Part shown: positions 7,311 through 15,494 of the stretch, piece by piece
Position numbering within the stretch: the stretch's first letter is position 1
Layout: the number at the start of each line of letters is the position of its first letter
Position numbers and translations under genes: made by a program
Origin: Rhodovulum sulfidophilum
GTDB lineage: Bacteria; Pseudomonadota; Alphaproteobacteria; Rhodobacterales; Rhodobacteraceae
Reading direction: 5' to 3'
Assembly (NCBI GenBank): GCA_003241785.1
Contig: QFPW01000001.1
Location: forward strand, 62,001 to 126,000
DNA length: 64,000 nt
The notes under the pieces: generated by a model
Databases searched by the model: none
What the model saw: only the letters and a program-made list of their open reading frames with translations
Told to the model about the DNA's origin: nothing

Positions 7311-7739
7311 ATGAAGATTACATATCTCCATACCATGGTCCGCGTAAAGGACATCGAGGCGTCCAAGCGGTTCTACTGCGACCTGCTCGGCCTCACGGAA
7401 ACCCGCCGCGTCGAGAACGAGAAGGGCCGGTTCACGCTGGTCTTCCTGTCGCCGCCGGGCCAGGAGAACGCCGCCGTCGAGCTGACGCACAACTGGGACG
7501 AGACCGAGGGCTATGGCGAGGGGCGCAACTTCGGCCATCTCGCCTACGCGGTCGAGGACATCTACGCGCTCTGCGAGAAGCTGATGGCCGAGGGGATCAC
7601 GATCAACCGCCCGCCGCGCGACGGGCACATGGCCTTCGTGCGCTCGCCCGACGGGATCTCGATCGAACTCCTGCAGGCCGGGCCCGCCAGGGAACCCGCC
7701 GAGCCGTGGAAGAGCATGGAGAACACCGGCACGTGGTGA
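7311..7739 (+). CDS. gloA: Lactoylglutathione lyase (glyoxalase I)
   Basis: Glyoxalase I converts the methylglyoxal-glutathione hemithioacetal to S-lactoylglutathione. The 142-residue VOC protein keeps the four metal ligands of GloA: His in YLHTMVRV, Glu in AAVELTHNW, His in FGHLAYAV and Glu in GISIELLQ. The ATG at 7311 fits the family start; the in-frame extension upstream (from 7227) has no homology. The stop overlaps the start of the next gene, so the two are probably translated from one message. Confidence 0.85.
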   Translation: MKITYLHTMVRVKDIEASKRFYCDLLGLTETRRVENEKGRFTLVFLSPPGQENAAVELTHNWDETEGYGEGRNFGHLAYAVEDIYALCEKLMAEGITINRPPRDGHMAFVRSPDGISIELLQAGPAREPAEPWKSMENTGTW

Positions 7740-8425
7740 GGCTCGCGCTCCTCCTCGCGCTCGGACTGCCGGCCGCCGCCTCCGCCGAGCAGTGCCGGAT
7801 CGCGCTGGCGCTCGGGCTCGACGTCTCCTCCTCGGTCGACGGGGGCGAGTATCTGCTGCAGACGCGGGGGCTCGCGGCGGCGCTGACCTCGGAGGCGGTG
7901 CGGAACGCCTTCCTCGGCGCGCCGGGCGAGGTGGTGGCGCTCAACATCTACGAATGGAGCGGCCGGCGGCAGCAGATGACCCGGCAGGACTGGATCATCA
8001 TCCGCTCGCCCGAGGATCTCGACGGGGTCGCGGCGCAGCTGCTCGAGTCGCGGCGCAGCTTCGAGCAATACCCGACCGCGCTCGGCCATGCGATCATCTA
8101 CGGCGCCGAGACGCTGGCGCGCGCCCCGGCCTGCGCCGAGCTGAAGCTCGACATCTCGGGCGACGGCACCAACAACGACGGCATCCCGCCGCCGCTGGCC
8201 GCGCCCGACGCGCCGATCGTGATCAACGGCCTCGTGGTCGGCGACACCGGCGACACGCTGGCGCGCTACTACGAGAATTTCGTGATCCGGGGACCGGGCG
8301 CCTTCGTCGAGATCGCCGACGACTACGACGATTTCGAGGAGGCGATGAAGCGCAAGCTCGAGCGCGAGCTGCGCCCGGCCGCGGTGAGCGAGCTCGGGAC
8401 GCCCCCGCTGGCGCCCCGGCTCTGA
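7733..8425 (+). CDS. DUF1194 protein, exported, VWA-like
   Basis: A hydrophobic N-terminal signal (RLALLLALGLPAAASA) precedes a domain opening with LALGLDVSSSVDGGEY, the D-x-S-x-S metal-site pattern of von Willebrand A folds, and SGDGTNNDG later. This is the DUF1194 family, with no established function; it probably acts in the periplasm. I place the start at one of two adjacent GTG codons (7733 or 7736) because GGAGAA lies nine bases upstream of 7733 and the signal peptide begins directly. A GTG at 7706 is also in frame. The start overlaps the gloA stop. Confidence 0.78.
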   Translation: MVRLALLLALGLPAAASAEQCRIALALGLDVSSSVDGGEYLLQTRGLAAALTSEAVRNAFLGAPGEVVALNIYEWSGRRQQMTRQDWIIIRSPEDLDGVAAQLLESRRSFEQYPTALGHAIIYGAETLARAPACAELKLDISGDGTNNDGIPPPLAAPDAPIVINGLVVGDTGDTLARYYENFVIRGPGAFVEIADDYDDFEEAMKRKLERELRPAAVSELGTPPLAPRL

Positions 8426-8435
8426 GCGGCGCGGA

Positions 8436-8807
8436 TCAGCCCTCCTCGGGCATCAGGATCGCGTAGATCTTGGTGACGCGGCCGATCGATTCCCAGGTGC
8501 CCCGGAAGCCGGCGGCGATGACGAAGGCCTCGCCCGGGCCGTATTCGGCCGAGACGCCGGCGGCGTCGGTCAGCCGCGCCCGGCCCTCGAGCAGCACGCA
8601 AAGCTCGGCCTCGGTGTAATTGACCGAAAGCACCCCCGGCTCGGCCTGCCAGTGGCCAGCGTGGAAGCGGCCGCTCGGATCGGAGAAGGCGTTCCAGAGC
8701 CGCGCGACCCCGGAGCCGGCGCGCACGCGCGCCTCGGCGGCGTCGGCGGGCTCGGGCTCGCCGGACATCGCGACGGTGTGGATGAGATCGGGAACGGCTT
8801 CGCTCAA
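8436..8807 (-). CDS. Small cupin-domain protein
   Basis: This 123-residue single-domain protein has the cupin-3 layout. GRFHAGHWQAEPG leads into NYTEAELCVLLEGRARLTD, then YGPGEAFVIAAGFRGTWES and VTKIYAILM. Such proteins form small beta barrels, often near catabolic or polyamine enzymes, but this copy lacks a clear full metal-ligand set and its neighbours do not indicate a substrate. It is convergent with the DUF1194 gene, 10 bp away. Confidence 0.75.
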   Translation of the reverse strand: MSEAVPDLIHTVAMSGEPEPADAAEARVRAGSGVARLWNAFSDPSGRFHAGHWQAEPGVLSVNYTEAELCVLLEGRARLTDAAGVSAEYGPGEAFVIAAGFRGTWESIGRVTKIYAILMPEEG

Positions 8808-8998
8808 GGGGCACCTGTGGCTCGGGGCCCCGAAACGGCCGGGGCGGCGCGCAGCCTATCGCCCCGCCCCGCCCCGCGCCAGACGCGGGAGGCGGCCCGC
8901 GTCGGAACGCCGCCCCACGGGGCCGGCCGCCGTCACGCGCTTCCGTCCGGTCGGGTCGGCCTGGCGCGCGCCCGGTCCGCGCGGGTCAATTCGCCCCT

Positions 8999-9026
8999 TT
9001 GAAATCGCCGGCGGGGCGCCTATATT
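8999..9026 (+). promoter_or_regulatory. Sigma-70-type promoter of the tmRNA gene
   Basis: TTGAAA (8999-9004), a 16-bp spacer and TATATT (9021-9026) give a near-consensus housekeeping promoter ending about 12-15 bp before the first conserved tmRNA bases. Confidence 0.75.
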
Positions 9027-9037
9027 GCGCGCTGTCC

Positions 9038-9363
9038 GGGCAACCGGACTATGGTGATAAACGCGCACGTAATAAGCGGATCGGACCCGGGGGCGGTACC
9101 CGGCGGCTCCACCAAGCACCCTCGTTGGGGGCGGACGGGGCCGAAACAGGATCGACGGACGTCTAAAGGTGTTTGCTTTCACTCGGCAGGATGCCACCGT
9201 TACCGGCTCAAGAGCAATAGTTGCCAACGACAACCGTGCTCCGGTGGCGCTCGCCGCGTAAGCGGCTAGCAAAACCAAATCTAAGTCCCGGGCCTTAGCC
9301 GGTTCGGGCGGGGTTCGCAGGCACCTGGCAACAGAAGCCTGCACTTTCCTCCCCCGCCATCGG
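9038..9363 (+). ncRNA. ssrA: tmRNA, circularly permuted two-piece alphaproteobacterial form
   Basis: The acceptor piece comes first (GGTGATAAACGCGCACG ... T-arm at about 9087-9103, then CCA at 9112-9114). A spacer of about 22 nt follows, then the coding piece starting at GGGGCC (9137). The two pieces pair GGGGCC with GGCUCC. This places a G-U at the third pair, the identity mark for alanyl-tRNA synthetase. The tag frame runs 9223-9261 and reads ANDNRAPVALAA-stop. Order and tag are those of alphaproteobacterial tmRNA, whose precursor is cut into two RNAs. The 3' end near 9363 is approximate. It rescues stalled ribosomes and tags the nascent chain for ClpXP. Confidence 0.95.
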
Positions 9364-9462
9364 ATTTCCGACCCCTCGGGCAGGGCTCCGCGCGGGTCCC
9401 ATTTACGGCTTCCCTGCCCCGGAAAAACCGCTAAGGTCGCGCCAATGACCAAGGAGCGCCGG

Positions 9463-9948
9463 ATGGCCGAGGAAATTGATTACCGGCAGCTGATGAACAA
9501 GGCCTTCCGCCAGGTGATGGTGGATGTCCTGTCCCAGGTCGCGCGCGATGGCCTGCCGGGGAAGCATCACTTCCTGATCAGCTTCGACACGACCCATCCG
9601 GGGGTCGACATCGCCGATTTCCTGCGCCAGCGCTATCCGACCGAGATGACGATCGTGCTCCAGGAATGGTTCGCCGATCTCGCGGTGATGAAGGACCGCT
9701 TCTCGGTGACGCTCAACTTCGGCAACGTGCCTGAGACGCTCGTCATTCCCTTCGCCGCGATCAAGACCTTCGTCGATCCGAGCGTCGAGCTCGGCTTCAA
9801 GTTCGAGGCGCACGAGGTCGATTTCATCGGCGACGACAGCGAGCCCGACGGCGACGAGCCGCCGCCCGATCCCACCCCGCCCGCGCCGCAGCCGCCCTCC
9901 GGCGACGCGGAGGTGGTCAGCCTCGCCAAGTTCCGCGGCAAGCATTGA
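9463..9948 (+). CDS. sspB: SspB-family adaptor for ClpXP
   Basis: SspB tethers ssrA-tagged proteins to the ClpXP protease. The 161-residue protein is the alphaproteobacterial form: DYRQLMNKAFRQVMVDVLSQ, then KHHFLISFDTTHPGVDI, ADLAVMKDRFSVTLNFGNVPE, a proline-rich linker and the C-terminal VVSLAKFRGKH, which matches the ClpX-docking tail. I prefer ATG 9463 over 9445 because AAGGAG stands six bases before it. The gene begins 100 bp after ssrA, so the tag RNA and the adaptor that reads the tag are neighbours. Confidence 0.9.
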   Translation: MAEEIDYRQLMNKAFRQVMVDVLSQVARDGLPGKHHFLISFDTTHPGVDIADFLRQRYPTEMTIVLQEWFADLAVMKDRFSVTLNFGNVPETLVIPFAAIKTFVDPSVELGFKFEAHEVDFIGDDSEPDGDEPPPDPTPPAPQPPSGDAEVVSLAKFRGKH

Positions 9949-9977
9949 GCCTTCCCGACCCGCGCGGCCCCCGGACG

Positions 9978-10658
9978 ATGCGCCTCACGCCGGAGATGGT
10001 GCGGCGCGCGTTCCGGGACGTGCCCGATCCGGGCCCGGATGGCAGCTTCGTCCCCTTCGACGAGGCGGAATCCGGCGCCGCGGCGGACCGGGTCCTCGCG
10101 GAACATGCGGGGGGTCCGGTCCATGTCTTCGCCTATGGCTCGCTGATCTGGAAACCTGATTTCGAGGTGACCGAGACGATCCGGGGCACGCTGCGCGGCT
10201 GGCACCGGTCGTTCTGCATCCACCTCACGCAATGGCGCGGCTCGCCGGCCAAACCCGGCCTCATGATGGCGCTGGAGCGCGGCGGCACCTGCGTGGGCCT
10301 GCTGCTGCGCGTCCCGGAGGCCGAGCGCCGCGAGGTCGTCGCCCGGCTGATCCGGCGCGAGATCCCGCGGGACGGGTTTGACATGGTCCGGTGGTCCCAG
10401 GTCGAGACGGCGCGGGGACGCATGCCCGCGCTGGTCTTCTGGGCCGGGCCGAAGGGGCCAGGGATCGAGCATCGCCTGCCGCTGCCGACGGTCGCGCACC
10501 GGCTCGCCCATGCCTGCGGCCACGGCGGATCGGGGGCGGAATACCTCTACAACACGGTCGAGCATCTCGAGGCGGCCGGGATCCGCGACCGCAATCTCTG
10601 GCGGCTGCAGGCGATGGTCGCGGACGAGATCGGCCGCTGGCCGCTGCCGAAGGGCTGA
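9978..10658 (+). CDS. chaC: ChaC-family gamma-glutamylcyclotransferase
   Basis: ChaC proteins cleave glutathione to 5-oxoproline and cysteinylglycine. The 226-residue protein has the FAYGSLIWKPDF glycine-rich loop that binds the glutamyl group, the GWHRSFCI segment, and the C-terminal YLYNTVEHLEAAGIRDRNLW. The catalytic glutamate lies in the following segment (CVGLLLRVPEAE region) but I did not place it exactly. ATG 9978 is used; a TTG at 9945 that overlaps the sspB stop is possible and would give translational coupling. Confidence 0.85.
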   Translation: MRLTPEMVRRAFRDVPDPGPDGSFVPFDEAESGAAADRVLAEHAGGPVHVFAYGSLIWKPDFEVTETIRGTLRGWHRSFCIHLTQWRGSPAKPGLMMALERGGTCVGLLLRVPEAERREVVARLIRREIPRDGFDMVRWSQVETARGRMPALVFWAGPKGPGIEHRLPLPTVAHRLAHACGHGGSGAEYLYNTVEHLEAAGIRDRNLWRLQAMVADEIGRWPLPKG

Positions 10659-10675
10659 GGTCGCGCATAGGGGCG

Positions 10676-10730
10676 GCGGACCGAGGTCCGCCCTACGGTT
10701 CCGGGGGCGCCGGGCGGACCGAGGCCCGCC
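10676..10730. repeat. REP-like palindromes, family A (two units)
   Basis: GCGGACCGAGGTCCGCCCTAC (10676-10696) is followed by a diverged unit, GGGCGGACCGAGGCCCGCC (10712-10730). They fill the 82-bp gap between the convergent chaC and DUF3775 genes. Confidence 0.8.
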
Positions 10731-10740
10731 ATCCCTCGGG

Positions 10741-11190
10741 TCAGAACGCGCCGGTCTCGAGGAAGTCGCTGCCGTCGAAGAGCTTGTCGACCCCGTCCGC
10801 GAGATCGTCGGCGACCTGCGGATGCGACAGCAGATAGTCCGAGGTCGGCCGGTCCCGCCGCTCCATCGCGAGCTGCACGGCCTCCCGCCACTCCTCGGGC
10901 TCCATGTCGCCGCGGCCGATCCACATCAGCGCCACGAGCTCGGCCTGCTGGTCGGGCTCGAGGTCCTCGACCTGCGCCGCGATCTCGGACCGGGTCATGT
11001 TGTCGGGGCTGTCCTGGAGCACCGCGGCGCCTTCGTCGTCGGTCGGGTTCGACCCGGAATCAGGAGAGACCAGCTCCTCCTGCGCCATGATGGCGCGCAG
11101 CTTGAGAACGAGGCTGCGCAGGAATTCCGGATTGAGCGAGATCTCTTCGTCCACGGCGAACCAGCCCTTCTGTGAATTCCGTCGCAACAT
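10741..11190 (-). CDS. DUF3775 protein
   Basis: This 149-residue acidic cytosolic protein of unknown role has an N-terminal helix (LNPEFLRSLVLKLRAIMAQ), a low-complexity acidic stretch, then MTRSEIAAQVEDLEPDQQAE and VALMWIGRGDMEPEEW, the part I recognise as DUF3775. The ATG at 11190 was picked because sequence upstream in frame overlaps the fumC promoter. It is divergent from fumC with about 110 bp between. Confidence 0.72.
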   Translation of the reverse strand: MLRRNSQKGWFAVDEEISLNPEFLRSLVLKLRAIMAQEELVSPDSGSNPTDDEGAAVLQDSPDNMTRSEIAAQVEDLEPDQQAELVALMWIGRGDMEPEEWREAVQLAMERRDRPTSDYLLSHPQVADDLADGVDKLFDGSDFLETGAF

Positions 11191-11235
11191 AGGCCGTTCG
11201 CGCGACGACCGCCATAAGGCTTGCGCGGATTCCGG

Positions 11236-11264
11236 TTGGACCATCCGCCATGCGACGGTATACC
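11236..11264 (+). promoter_or_regulatory. Sigma-70-type promoter of fumC
   Basis: TTGGAC (11236-11241), a 17-bp spacer and TATACC (11259-11264) lie 36 bp before the fumC ATG. This is a close match to the housekeeping consensus. Confidence 0.6.
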
Positions 11265-11299
11265 GCCCCGGACCCTTCAAGATAACCGAGGAGACGCCG

Positions 11300-12694
11300 A
11301 TGACCGCGACGCGCACCGAGACCGACAGTTTCGGACCGCTCGAAGTCGCCAGCGACCGCTACTGGGGCGCCCAGACCCAGCGGTCGATCATGAACTTCCC
11401 GATCGGCTGGGAGCGGCAGCCCGTCGCGATCCGCCGGGCGCTCGGCATCATCAAGCAGGCCGCCGCCGAGGTGAACATGGAGTTCGGCGACCTCGACCCG
11501 GCCATCGGCAAGGCGATCGTCGCGGCGGCGGAGGAAGTCGCGACCGGCAAGCTCGACGACCATTTCCCGCTCGTGGTCTGGCAGACCGGCTCGGGCACCC
11601 AGTCGAACATGAACGCGAACGAGGTGATCTCGAACCGCGCGATCGAGATGCTCGGCGGCGTGATGGGCTCGAAGAAGCCGGTGCACCCGAACGACCATGT
11701 GAACATGGGCCAGAGCTCGAACGACACCTATCCGACCGCGATGCATGTCGCGACCGCGATGCTGGCGCGCGACGTGACGCTGCCGGGGCTGCAGAAGCTG
11801 CACGCCGCGCTGGTCGAGAAGGCCGAGGCGTTCAAGGACATCATCAAGATCGGCCGCACCCACACCCAGGACGCGACGCCGCTGACGCTGGGCCAGGAAT
11901 TCGGCGGCTACGCCTTCCAGGTCGAGCAGGGGATCAAGCGCGTCACCGCCGCGCTCCACAACATCTACCCGCTGGCGCAGGGCGGCACCGCCGTCGGCAC
12001 CGGGCTCAACACCCGCAAGGGCTTCGCCGAGAAGATCGCGGCCAAGATCGCCGAGCTGACCGGCCTGCCCTTCGTCACCGCGCCGAACAAGTTCGAGGCG
12101 CTGGCGGCGAACGACGCGATGGTCGAGATGTCGGGCGCGCTCAAGACCGTCGCCACCTCGCTCTTCAAGATCGCGAACGACATCCGCCTGCTCGGCTCGG
12201 GCCCGCGCTGCGGTCTCGGCGAGCTGATCCTGCCGGAGAACGAGCCCGGCTCCTCGATCATGCCGGGCAAGGTCAACCCGACCCAGGCCGAGGCGCTGAC
12301 CATGGTCTGCACCCAGGTGCTCGGCAACGACGCCACGGTCGGCTTCGCCGGTTCCCAGGGGCATTTCGAGCTCAACGTCTACAAGCCGGTGATCGCGCAG
12401 AACGTGCTGCAGTCGCTGCAGCTGATCGGCGACGCCTCCTCCGCCTTCACCGACAACTGCGTCGTCGGCATCGAGGCGGACGAGGAGCGGATCGGCAAGC
12501 TGATGTGGGAAAGCCTGATGCTCGTCACCGCGCTGGCGCCGACGATCGGCTACGACAATGCCACCAAGGTCGCGAAGACGGCGCACAAGAACCGCACCAC
12601 GCTGAAGGAGGAAGCGATCAATCTCGGCTTCGTCGACGCCGAGACCTTTGACAGGGTGGTGCAGCCGAAGGATATGCTTGGTCCGAAGGACTGA
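11300..12694 (+). CDS. fumC: Fumarate hydratase class II
   Basis: FumC interconverts fumarate and malate in the TCA cycle without an iron-sulfur cluster. The 464-residue protein has all three fumarase/aspartase boxes: WQTGSGTQSNMNANEVISNR, GRTHTQDATPLTLGQEFGGY, and the mobile loop signature GSSIMPGKVNPTQ near residue 320. The PNDHVNMGQSSNDTYPTAMH segment completes the active site. Start 11300 follows GAGGAG. It is an ordinary full-length gene. Confidence 0.97.
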   Translation: MTATRTETDSFGPLEVASDRYWGAQTQRSIMNFPIGWERQPVAIRRALGIIKQAAAEVNMEFGDLDPAIGKAIVAAAEEVATGKLDDHFPLVVWQTGSGTQSNMNANEVISNRAIEMLGGVMGSKKPVHPNDHVNMGQSSNDTYPTAMHVATAMLARDVTLPGLQKLHAALVEKAEAFKDIIKIGRTHTQDATPLTLGQEFGGYAFQVEQGIKRVTAALHNIYPLAQGGTAVGTGLNTRKGFAEKIAAKIAELTGLPFVTAPNKFEALAANDAMVEMSGALKTVATSLFKIANDIRLLGSGPRCGLGELILPENEPGSSIMPGKVNPTQAEALTMVCTQVLGNDATVGFAGSQGHFELNVYKPVIAQNVLQSLQLIGDASSAFTDNCVVGIEADEERIGKLMWESLMLVTALAPTIGYDNATKVAKTAHKNRTTLKEEAINLGFVDAETFDRVVQPKDMLGPKD

Positions 12695-12716
12695 CACCAA
12701 CCTCTGGGAGGCCGCG

Positions 12717-13586
12717 ATGGACTGGCGGGGACGGCGCGAAAGCTCCAACATCGAAGACCGTCGCGGCTCGCGCATGGGCGGGATGGGCGGCATGGGCGGC
12801 CGCCCTGTCCGGGTCGGCGGGCTCGGCCTCATCGTCGTCCTGCTGCTCGGCGCCTTCTTCGGTGTCGACCTCTCCGGGGTGGTCGGACCGGACGACGGCT
12901 CCTACCAGGACGCCTCGACCTCCCCGAGCCCGAGCGATCCCCGGTCGGAGGAGTACCGCTCCTTCGTCGCCGTGGTGCTCGGCGAGACCGAGGACGTCTG
13001 GGGCCAGCTCTTCCAGGCCTCGAACCTCCGGTACGAGGACCCGACGCTGGTGCTGTTCTCGGGCGTCACCCGCTCGGCCTGCGGCACGGCGCAGTCGGCG
13101 ATGGGGCCGTTCTACTGCCCGGTCGACCACAAGGTCTACCTCGACACCGATTTCTTCGACACGATGCAGCGCCAGCTCGGCGCCCGCGGCGAGTTTCCCC
13201 GCGCCTATGTCGTCGCGCACGAGGTCGGGCATCACGTCCAGAACCTGCTCGGCGTGCTCGGCCAAGTGAACCAGGCCCGCGGCCGCATGTCCGAGGCGGA
13301 TGGCAACGCGCTTTCCGTCCGGGTGGAGCTGCAGGCCGACTGCTACGCCGGGATCTGGGCGAACGCGGCGCGCGACCGGCTCAACATCACCGACGACGAC
13401 ATCCGCCTCGCGCTCCAGACGGCGGCGGCGATCGGCGACGACGCGCTGCAGAAGGCGGCGCAGGGCTACGCGGTGCCGGACAGCTTCACCCATGGCACGT
13501 CCGAGCAGCGCCAGCAGTGGTTCTACCGCGGCTTCCGGAGCGGCGATCCGGACCAGTGCGACACGTTCAACGCCACTTCACTCTGA
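12717..13586 (+). CDS. YpfJ-like neutral zinc metallopeptidase, membrane-anchored
   Basis: This 289-residue protein starts with a charged, methionine/glycine-rich segment. A single membrane span follows (LGLIVVLLLGAFFGV, about residues 38-52), then a periplasmic domain with the zinc-peptidase motif VAHEVGHHVQ (first His about residue 168), the downstream VRVELQADCYAG ligand region and the family C-terminus ending FRSGDPDQCDTF. The substrate is not established for the family. The start at 12717 lies 22 bp after the fumC stop, so it may be read from the fumC transcript. Confidence 0.85.
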   Translation: MDWRGRRESSNIEDRRGSRMGGMGGMGGRPVRVGGLGLIVVLLLGAFFGVDLSGVVGPDDGSYQDASTSPSPSDPRSEEYRSFVAVVLGETEDVWGQLFQASNLRYEDPTLVLFSGVTRSACGTAQSAMGPFYCPVDHKVYLDTDFFDTMQRQLGARGEFPRAYVVAHEVGHHVQNLLGVLGQVNQARGRMSEADGNALSVRVELQADCYAGIWANAARDRLNITDDDIRLALQTAAAIGDDALQKAAQGYAVPDSFTHGTSEQRQQWFYRGFRSGDPDQCDTFNATSL

Positions 13587-13596
13587 GGGCGCGCGC

Positions 13597-13779
13597 ATGG
13601 CCGAGATCGTGAACCTTCGCAAGGCCCGCAAGCAGCTCCGCCGCGCCGCCGAACGGCGCGAGGCCGACGAGAACGCCGCGCGCCACGGGCTGACCAAGGG
13701 CGAGCGCCGGAGGCTCGAGGCCGAACGCGCGGCGGGCATCCGCCACCTCGACCAGCACCGCCGCGAGACCGAGGACTGA
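13597..13779 (+). CDS. DUF4169 small basic protein
   Basis: This 60-residue, very basic and helical protein begins MAEIVNLRKARKQLRR and includes HGLTKGERRRLEAE and an arginine/histidine-rich end. It matches the DUF4169 pattern common in Rhodobacterales, with no known role. It starts 10 bp after the metallopeptidase gene and is followed 25 bp later by a ribbon-helix-helix gene. The three probably form one operon. Confidence 0.75.
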   Translation: MAEIVNLRKARKQLRRAAERREADENAARHGLTKGERRRLEAERAAGIRHLDQHRRETED

Positions 13780-13804
13780 GGCGACGCGGCCCCGGAGCGG
13801 CGGC

Positions 13805-14023
13805 TTGGCCCGGCCCGAGAAACATTCGCTCACGCTGAGCGGCCACCGCACCTCGGTGAGCCTCGAGGCCGAGTTCTGGCGCGCCTTCCGCGAGATCGCG
13901 AAGGCCGAGGGGCGGCCGGTCAACGCGCTGGCGGCCGAGATCGACGCGACCCGCGCCCCCGACACCGGCCTCGCCTCGGCGATCCGGCTCCACGTCCTCG
14001 CCTGGTACCAGGCGCGCGGCTGA
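13805..14023 (+). CDS. Ribbon-helix-helix domain protein (RHH_4 type)
   Basis: This 72-residue protein pairs a predicted strand (HSLTLSGHRTSVSLEAEFW) with two helices (FREIAKAEGRPVNALAAEID), the compact RHH fold used for DNA binding. The start is a TTG at 13805; no ATG is available in frame and GGAG lies at the right distance. It resembles the protein at 43323-43619, suggesting paralogues. The target is unknown. Proteins of this type are often mislabelled as sulfotransferases in databases. Confidence 0.72.
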   Translation: MARPEKHSLTLSGHRTSVSLEAEFWRAFREIAKAEGRPVNALAAEIDATRAPDTGLASAIRLHVLAWYQARG

Positions 14024-14243
14024 GCGGAGCGCCGCCGCCCCGGACCTGATCCGCGGGCCTCGGCGCCGTTTCCGGAGCGTCGCGCGCCGGACCCGGGGCC
14101 CCGGGTCAAGCCCGGGGGCAGCGGGGATCCGACCACCCCCACGGCCCCGCGAAGGGCCGCGCTTCGCCACGTCCCCGGGGCTCCCCTTGCGGCTGGCATC
14201 GGGGGGCGATAAGAGGGCGCGAAAAGCATCGAGGGGCGGGAAA
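14024..14243. repeat. Spacer with a CCGGGTCAAGCCCGG palindrome unit (family C)
   Basis: The 220-bp gap before lysC holds one unit of the CCCCGGGTCAAGCCCGGG palindrome (about 14094-14122). Family C recurs at 19180-19275, 34069-34405 and 46364-46430. No gene is recognised here. Confidence 0.65.
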
Positions 14244-15470
14244 ATGCCCAGACTTGTCATGAAATTCGGCGGCACTTCCGTCGCCGATCTGGACCGCATC
14301 CGGAATGCCGCCGCCCGGGTCAAACAGGAAGTCGAGAACGGCTACGACGTCTGCGTCGTCGTCTCCGCGATGTCCGGAAAGACCAACGAGCTCGTCGGCT
14401 GGGTCCGCGACACCTCGGTGCTCTACGACGCGCGCGAATACGACGCCGTGGTCGCCTCCGGCGAGAACGTGACCGCCGGCCTGATGGCGCTCACGCTCCA
14501 GGAGATGGGCGTGCCGGCGCGGAGCTGGCAGGGCTGGCAGGTGCCGCTGCGCACCAATTCCACCCATGGCTCGGCCCGCATCGAATCGATCGAGACCGGG
14601 GGGCTGATCCGCAAGTTCGGCGAGGGGCTGCACGCGGTCATCGCGGGCTTCCAGGGCATCAGCCCCGAGGGCCGGATCACCACGCTCGGCCGGGGCGGCT
14701 CGGACACTTCCGCCGTCGCCTTCGCCGCCGCGCTCGAGGCCGAGCGCTGCGACATCTATACCGACGTCGACGGCGTCTACACGACCGATCCCCGGATCAC
14801 CAAGAAGGCGCGCCGCCTCGGCAAGATCTCCTACGAGGAGATGCTCGAGCTCGCGAGCCTCGGCGCCAAGGTGCTGCAGACCCGCTCGGTCGAGCTCGCG
14901 ATGCGCTACAAGGTGCGCCTCAGGGTGCTCAGCAGCTTTTCCGACGGGCCCGGAACGCTCGTCTGCGACGAGGAGGAAATCTTGGAAAGCAGTGTGGTGA
15001 GCGGGATCGCGCATTCCCGCGACGAGGCCAAGCTGACCCTCATCAGCGTCCAGGACCGTCCCGGGATCGCCGCGGCGATCTTCGGCCCGCTCGCCGAGGC
15101 GGGCGTGAACGTCGACATGATCGTGCAGAACATCGGCGCGGACGGCCGCACCGACATGACCTTCTCCTGCCCGGTCGACGAGGTGCCCCGCGCGCGCAAG
15201 GCGCTGGAGCACGCGGTGACCGAGGGCAGGATCGACCATCGCGGCCTCGACGTGAACGAGGAGGTCGCCAAGGTCTCGATCGTCGGCATCGGCATGCGCA
15301 GCCACGCGGGCGTGGCGCACAAGATGTTCGCCGCGCTGGCGGCCGAGGGCGTTAACATCAAGGTGATCACCACCTCCGAGATCAAAGTCTCGGTGCTCGT
15401 GGACCGCAAATATCTGGAACTGGCGGTTCAGGCGCTGCATGATACCTTCGAGCTGGAAAAGGCCAGCTGA
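14244..15470 (+). CDS. lysC: Aspartate kinase
   Basis: Aspartokinase phosphorylates aspartate, opening the lysine, threonine, methionine and diaminopimelate pathway. The 408-residue protein has the kinase motif MKFGGTSVAD at residues 6-15, TLGRGGSDTSAVAFAAAL, and YTDVDGVYTTDPRI. Two C-terminal ACT domains follow (about 268-340 and 348-408, beginning LTLISVQDRPG and VSIVGIGMRSHAGVA), the usual site of feedback by lysine or threonine. ptsP follows after 24 bp on the same strand, as in many alphaproteobacteria. thrC and dapE of the same pathway are elsewhere in this window. Confidence 0.96.
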   Translation: MPRLVMKFGGTSVADLDRIRNAAARVKQEVENGYDVCVVVSAMSGKTNELVGWVRDTSVLYDAREYDAVVASGENVTAGLMALTLQEMGVPARSWQGWQVPLRTNSTHGSARIESIETGGLIRKFGEGLHAVIAGFQGISPEGRITTLGRGGSDTSAVAFAAALEAERCDIYTDVDGVYTTDPRITKKARRLGKISYEEMLELASLGAKVLQTRSVELAMRYKVRLRVLSSFSDGPGTLVCDEEEILESSVVSGIAHSRDEAKLTLISVQDRPGIAAAIFGPLAEAGVNVDMIVQNIGADGRTDMTFSCPVDEVPRARKALEHAVTEGRIDHRGLDVNEEVAKVSIVGIGMRSHAGVAHKMFAALAAEGVNIKVITTSEIKVSVLVDRKYLELAVQALHDTFELEKAS

Positions 15471-15494
15471 GTTTCCTTGAGCCAAGGACGGTAT

